A stretch of 64,000 nt of DNA, taken from contig CP076040.1 of assembly GCA_014529675.2 (NCBI GenBank), positions 3,367,894 to 3,431,893 on the forward strand, read 5' to 3'. Numbering within the stretch: position 1 is the first letter of the stretch; the number at the start of each line of letters is the position of its first letter. Under the pieces are notes generated by a model. That model was not told where the DNA came from, did no database searches, and was given only the letters and a program-made list of their open reading frames with translations. Origin of the DNA: Opitutia bacterium ISCC 52 (GTDB taxonomy: Bacteria; Verrucomicrobiota; Verrucomicrobiia; Opitutales; UBA2995). A program made the translations under genes and the position numbers. This document shows, one piece after another, positions 62,278-64,000 of this stretch.

Positions 62278-63651
62278 TTAGACGAGCGGTACCACCGCGT
62301 TATGAGCTTTTAAATTCTGACGGATATCCGCAAGAGCCACGTTTGCAGGTGAGGTTTTCTTGCTCGCTGCCAAAACTGCCGCGACGGCTGCCGCCTGCCC
62401 CATCCCCATACAGGAGGCCTGGACACGTGCCGCCGAGTTGGCCAATCGATCACTCGATAGGCAGCGCCCGGCCACCATAATATTTTTCGAGCCCTTCGGA
62501 ATGAGGGCCCCTCTCGGAATAGTCGGCACCGTACCGTGAGAAAGCGGCTTAGGTTTCACCCCATGCTCGTCGTGTAAATCGATCGGGTAGAAGGAATAAC
62601 TCAGGGCGTCATCAAAAACTCTGCCCGAGGTGTAATCGTTCACCGTCACCGTCTTCTCTCCTACAATGCGGTAGGTTTCACGGCTGGCGGTTTCGTTCAT
62701 CATCCTATCGATGGTTGCGTTTTCGCCCCCGGGTATAGTCTTCATGAACTTGAGCATGCGCAGGACGTGCTTACGACCGGCCAAATTGGTTTGGGTTTGT
62801 GTGGCGGCGGTGGAGGAGTCGGCGCCGAAGATGTGGTTGCTGCCACTCCCTCCCCTGATCGGCGCCATCGCATTGCCTCTCCAGGTATCCCCTTTCTGAA
62901 GCCTGCCGTCTTCGATAGCCTCATCATACATTTTCTGGATGAGAGCCGCGTTCTCTTTAATGACCTCATGGTCAAAGCCCTTGAAGACAACCATTTGCGT
63001 TCCTGGCTGGCGAACATCGCTCCACATTCGCTCAAGGCCCAGCATGTCGACAACCGAAGCACTACCCGTGCAGTCAATGATTTGGCGACAGCGCAATTGG
63101 TACTGTACCCCTTGCCCCACTACATCAACCAGCCAGCCACCTTCGGTTTTCTCGATCTTTTGAGGGAATTGATAGTAAGCCAGCGAAACTCCGGCTTCCA
63201 AACAGGCCTCCTCCGCGAGCAAGGCATACAGGTGTGCGTTAATGCGAACTTGGTGCTGTGGATGACTTTTTGGTACTTTGGAAAAATTCGGAAGTTCTTT
63301 CCCATCGATCTCCACCGATTTCGCAACCAGCTCCCAACCGATTCCAGCAATGTATTGCTTTCCCCAGGCATGAAAAAGACCGGGAAAATTAACCCCACCC
63401 GTAGTGGTGGTTCCACCCAGTTGCGAGTTGCGCTCCAGCAACACGGTTTTCGCTCCCAGACGGCCCGCTTGAATAGCGGCCACATGACCGGCAGAGCCAC
63501 CACCCACGACCAACACATCCACATCCAGAACATCCGGGCTTTTCGGATCCACAGAAGGCAGATTCTGAGCACTTGCTTTATGCACCAGGCCGGAGGCTGC
63601 TAAAATGGCAGTGCCTGCTATCTGGCGTTTAATAAACTGACGACGATCCAT
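62278..63651 (-). CDS. FAD-dependent oxidoreductase (FAD_oxidored, PF12831 type), Tat leader
   Basis: Exported flavoprotein of 457 residues. Leader MDRRQFIKRQIAGTA is Tat type. The FAD motif is DVLVVGGGSAGHVAAIQAG (about residues 45-62), with ERNSQLGGTTTTGGVNFPG next, the PF12831 signature. A late AGRCLSSDRLANSAARVQ with MGMGQAAAVAAVLA completes FAD binding. Relatives occur with polysaccharide genes; their substrates are mostly unknown. Neighbour upstream is the partial gene at the window end. Confidence 0.92.
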   Translation of the reverse strand: MDRRQFIKRQIAGTAILAASGLVHKASAQNLPSVDPKSPDVLDVDVLVVGGGSAGHVAAIQAGRLGAKTVLLERNSQLGGTTTTGGVNFPGLFHAWGKQYIAGIGWELVAKSVEIDGKELPNFSKVPKSHPQHQVRINAHLYALLAEEACLEAGVSLAYYQFPQKIEKTEGGWLVDVVGQGVQYQLRCRQIIDCTGSASVVDMLGLERMWSDVRQPGTQMVVFKGFDHEVIKENAALIQKMYDEAIEDGRLQKGDTWRGNAMAPIRGGSGSNHIFGADSSTAATQTQTNLAGRKHVLRMLKFMKTIPGGENATIDRMMNETASRETYRIVGEKTVTVNDYTSGRVFDDALSYSFYPIDLHDEHGVKPKPLSHGTVPTIPRGALIPKGSKNIMVAGRCLSSDRLANSAARVQASCMGMGQAAAVAAVLAASKKTSPANVALADIRQNLKAHNAVVPLV

Positions 63652-63669
63652 AGGGTATAAAAATTAAGA

Positions 63670-64000
63670 TTACTGATGCATGCTTAGCTTAAATCGATCG
63701 ATCTGCAATTGTTGTTTCGGGACCCTGGACATAAGGCGGATGAGCTTGAGTCCTGGTTGATCAAACCTAACCACCCCGACCGAAACGTCTTTGAGGCCAC
63801 CGCTGGCGGGCTCAACCGTGCCGACTGTTTTCATTGGATATCCGGTGTCCGCCTGAGCGGCGGCGTTCTCCACAGTGTCAACCAGCACAGACGTCGTCCC
63901 ACCCACTGAGAGGGTCGCCGCCAGCTCGTAAGCTCCGGGCTTTTGAATATCCAATACAAAATCAATATAGCTACCGGCACCCTTGTTCAGGTCGGCGCAT
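63670..64000 (-). CDS. C-terminal part of a large secreted protein, 5' end outside window
   Basis: The frame is open from the window end to a stop at 63670. It contains ADLNKGAGSYIDFVLDIQ, then PGAYELAATLSVGGTTSVLV and VRFDQPGLKLIRLMSRV. This is the beta-sandwich pattern of carbohydrate-binding domains found at the C-terminus of fucosidases, sulfatases and related exported enzymes. The catalytic part is not in the window, so the enzyme cannot be named. It precedes the FAD oxidoreductase by 18 bases. Confidence 0.6.
   Translation of the reverse strand, partial: CADLNKGAGSYIDFVLDIQKPGAYELAATLSVGGTTSVLVDTVENAAAQADTGYPMKTVGTVEPASGGLKDVSVGVVRFDQPGLKLIRLMSRVPKQQLQIDRFKLSMHQ

Noticed and set aside
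62767-63603. 278-codon plus-strand open frame
   Set aside because: Antisense to the clear FAD oxidoreductase gene; no recognisable domain or ribosome-binding site.
1-64000. CRISPR arrays, tRNA or rRNA genes, phage module
   Set aside because: No spaced identical repeats of CRISPR type, no tRNA- or rRNA-like segments and no structural phage genes were seen by eye.

Overview
The window is most likely chromosomal DNA of a marine or aquatic Verrucomicrobiota bacterium (Opitutae-like). Planctomycetota or a related PVC lineage is the main alternative. This is an inference from gene content: six S1-family sulfatases, two sodium:solute symporters, five Gfo/Idh/MocA genes or remnants (several with Tat-type RRxF leaders), DUF1080, ThuA, CE15, GH115-like and BNR_4 proteins, and no SusC/SusD pair. 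I saw no rRNA, tRNA, CRISPR array, phage module or intact transposase. Promoters could not be called with confidence; starts were chosen from ribosome-binding sites, signal peptides and spacing.

Layout. Bases 1-9559 form a plus-strand run: sulfatase, small membrane protein plus SSS symporter, uronate-dehydrogenase-like enzyme, GH109-like oxidoreductase, BNR_4 (PL24/PL25-like) protein, M28 peptidase and DUF1080 protein. It reads as a locus for a sulfated, uronate-containing polysaccharide. Bases 9588-16453 hold a ThuA remnant, a papain-like peptidase, a ThuA protein, an APC permease beside two 2-oxoglutarate/Fe(II) oxygenases, and two truncated domain remnants. Bases 16457-24164 are more housekeeping-like: RecQ, a small HTH-like protein, alpha/beta hydrolases and a COG2509 flavoprotein, with three different dyad repeats in or near this stretch. 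Bases 24339-42662 carry sulfatases, a D-amino-acid-oxidase-like flavoprotein, an SGNH-DUF1080 fusion, a CE15 esterase, a 1236-residue beta-propeller protein, a GH115-like protein with a Gfo/Idh partner, a cupin, a GNAT protein, a PHP protein and a carbohydrate esterase. Bases 42701-51012 contain gene remnants, a cyclophilin lipoprotein with a duplicated insertion, two intact sulfatases, a frameshifted AHSA1 gene and a sulfatase broken by one stop codon. Bases 51124-64000 carry an aminotransferase, Gfo/Idh and methyltransferase genes, an amidohydrolase, a second SSS symporter, an SDR, a deletion-fused Gfo/hydrolase remnant, a membrane-anchored protein, an FAD oxidoreductase and a gene running off the end.

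How the genes fit together. Secreted sulfatases, esterases, lyase-like and GH-like enzymes would strip and cut algal or plant polysaccharides. SSS symporters would import the sugars, and uronate dehydrogenase, Gfo/Idh and SDR enzymes would oxidise them. The window also shows decay: at least eight broken or truncated genes or gene fragments lie among intact paralogues, which suggests fast turnover of this accessory repertoire.
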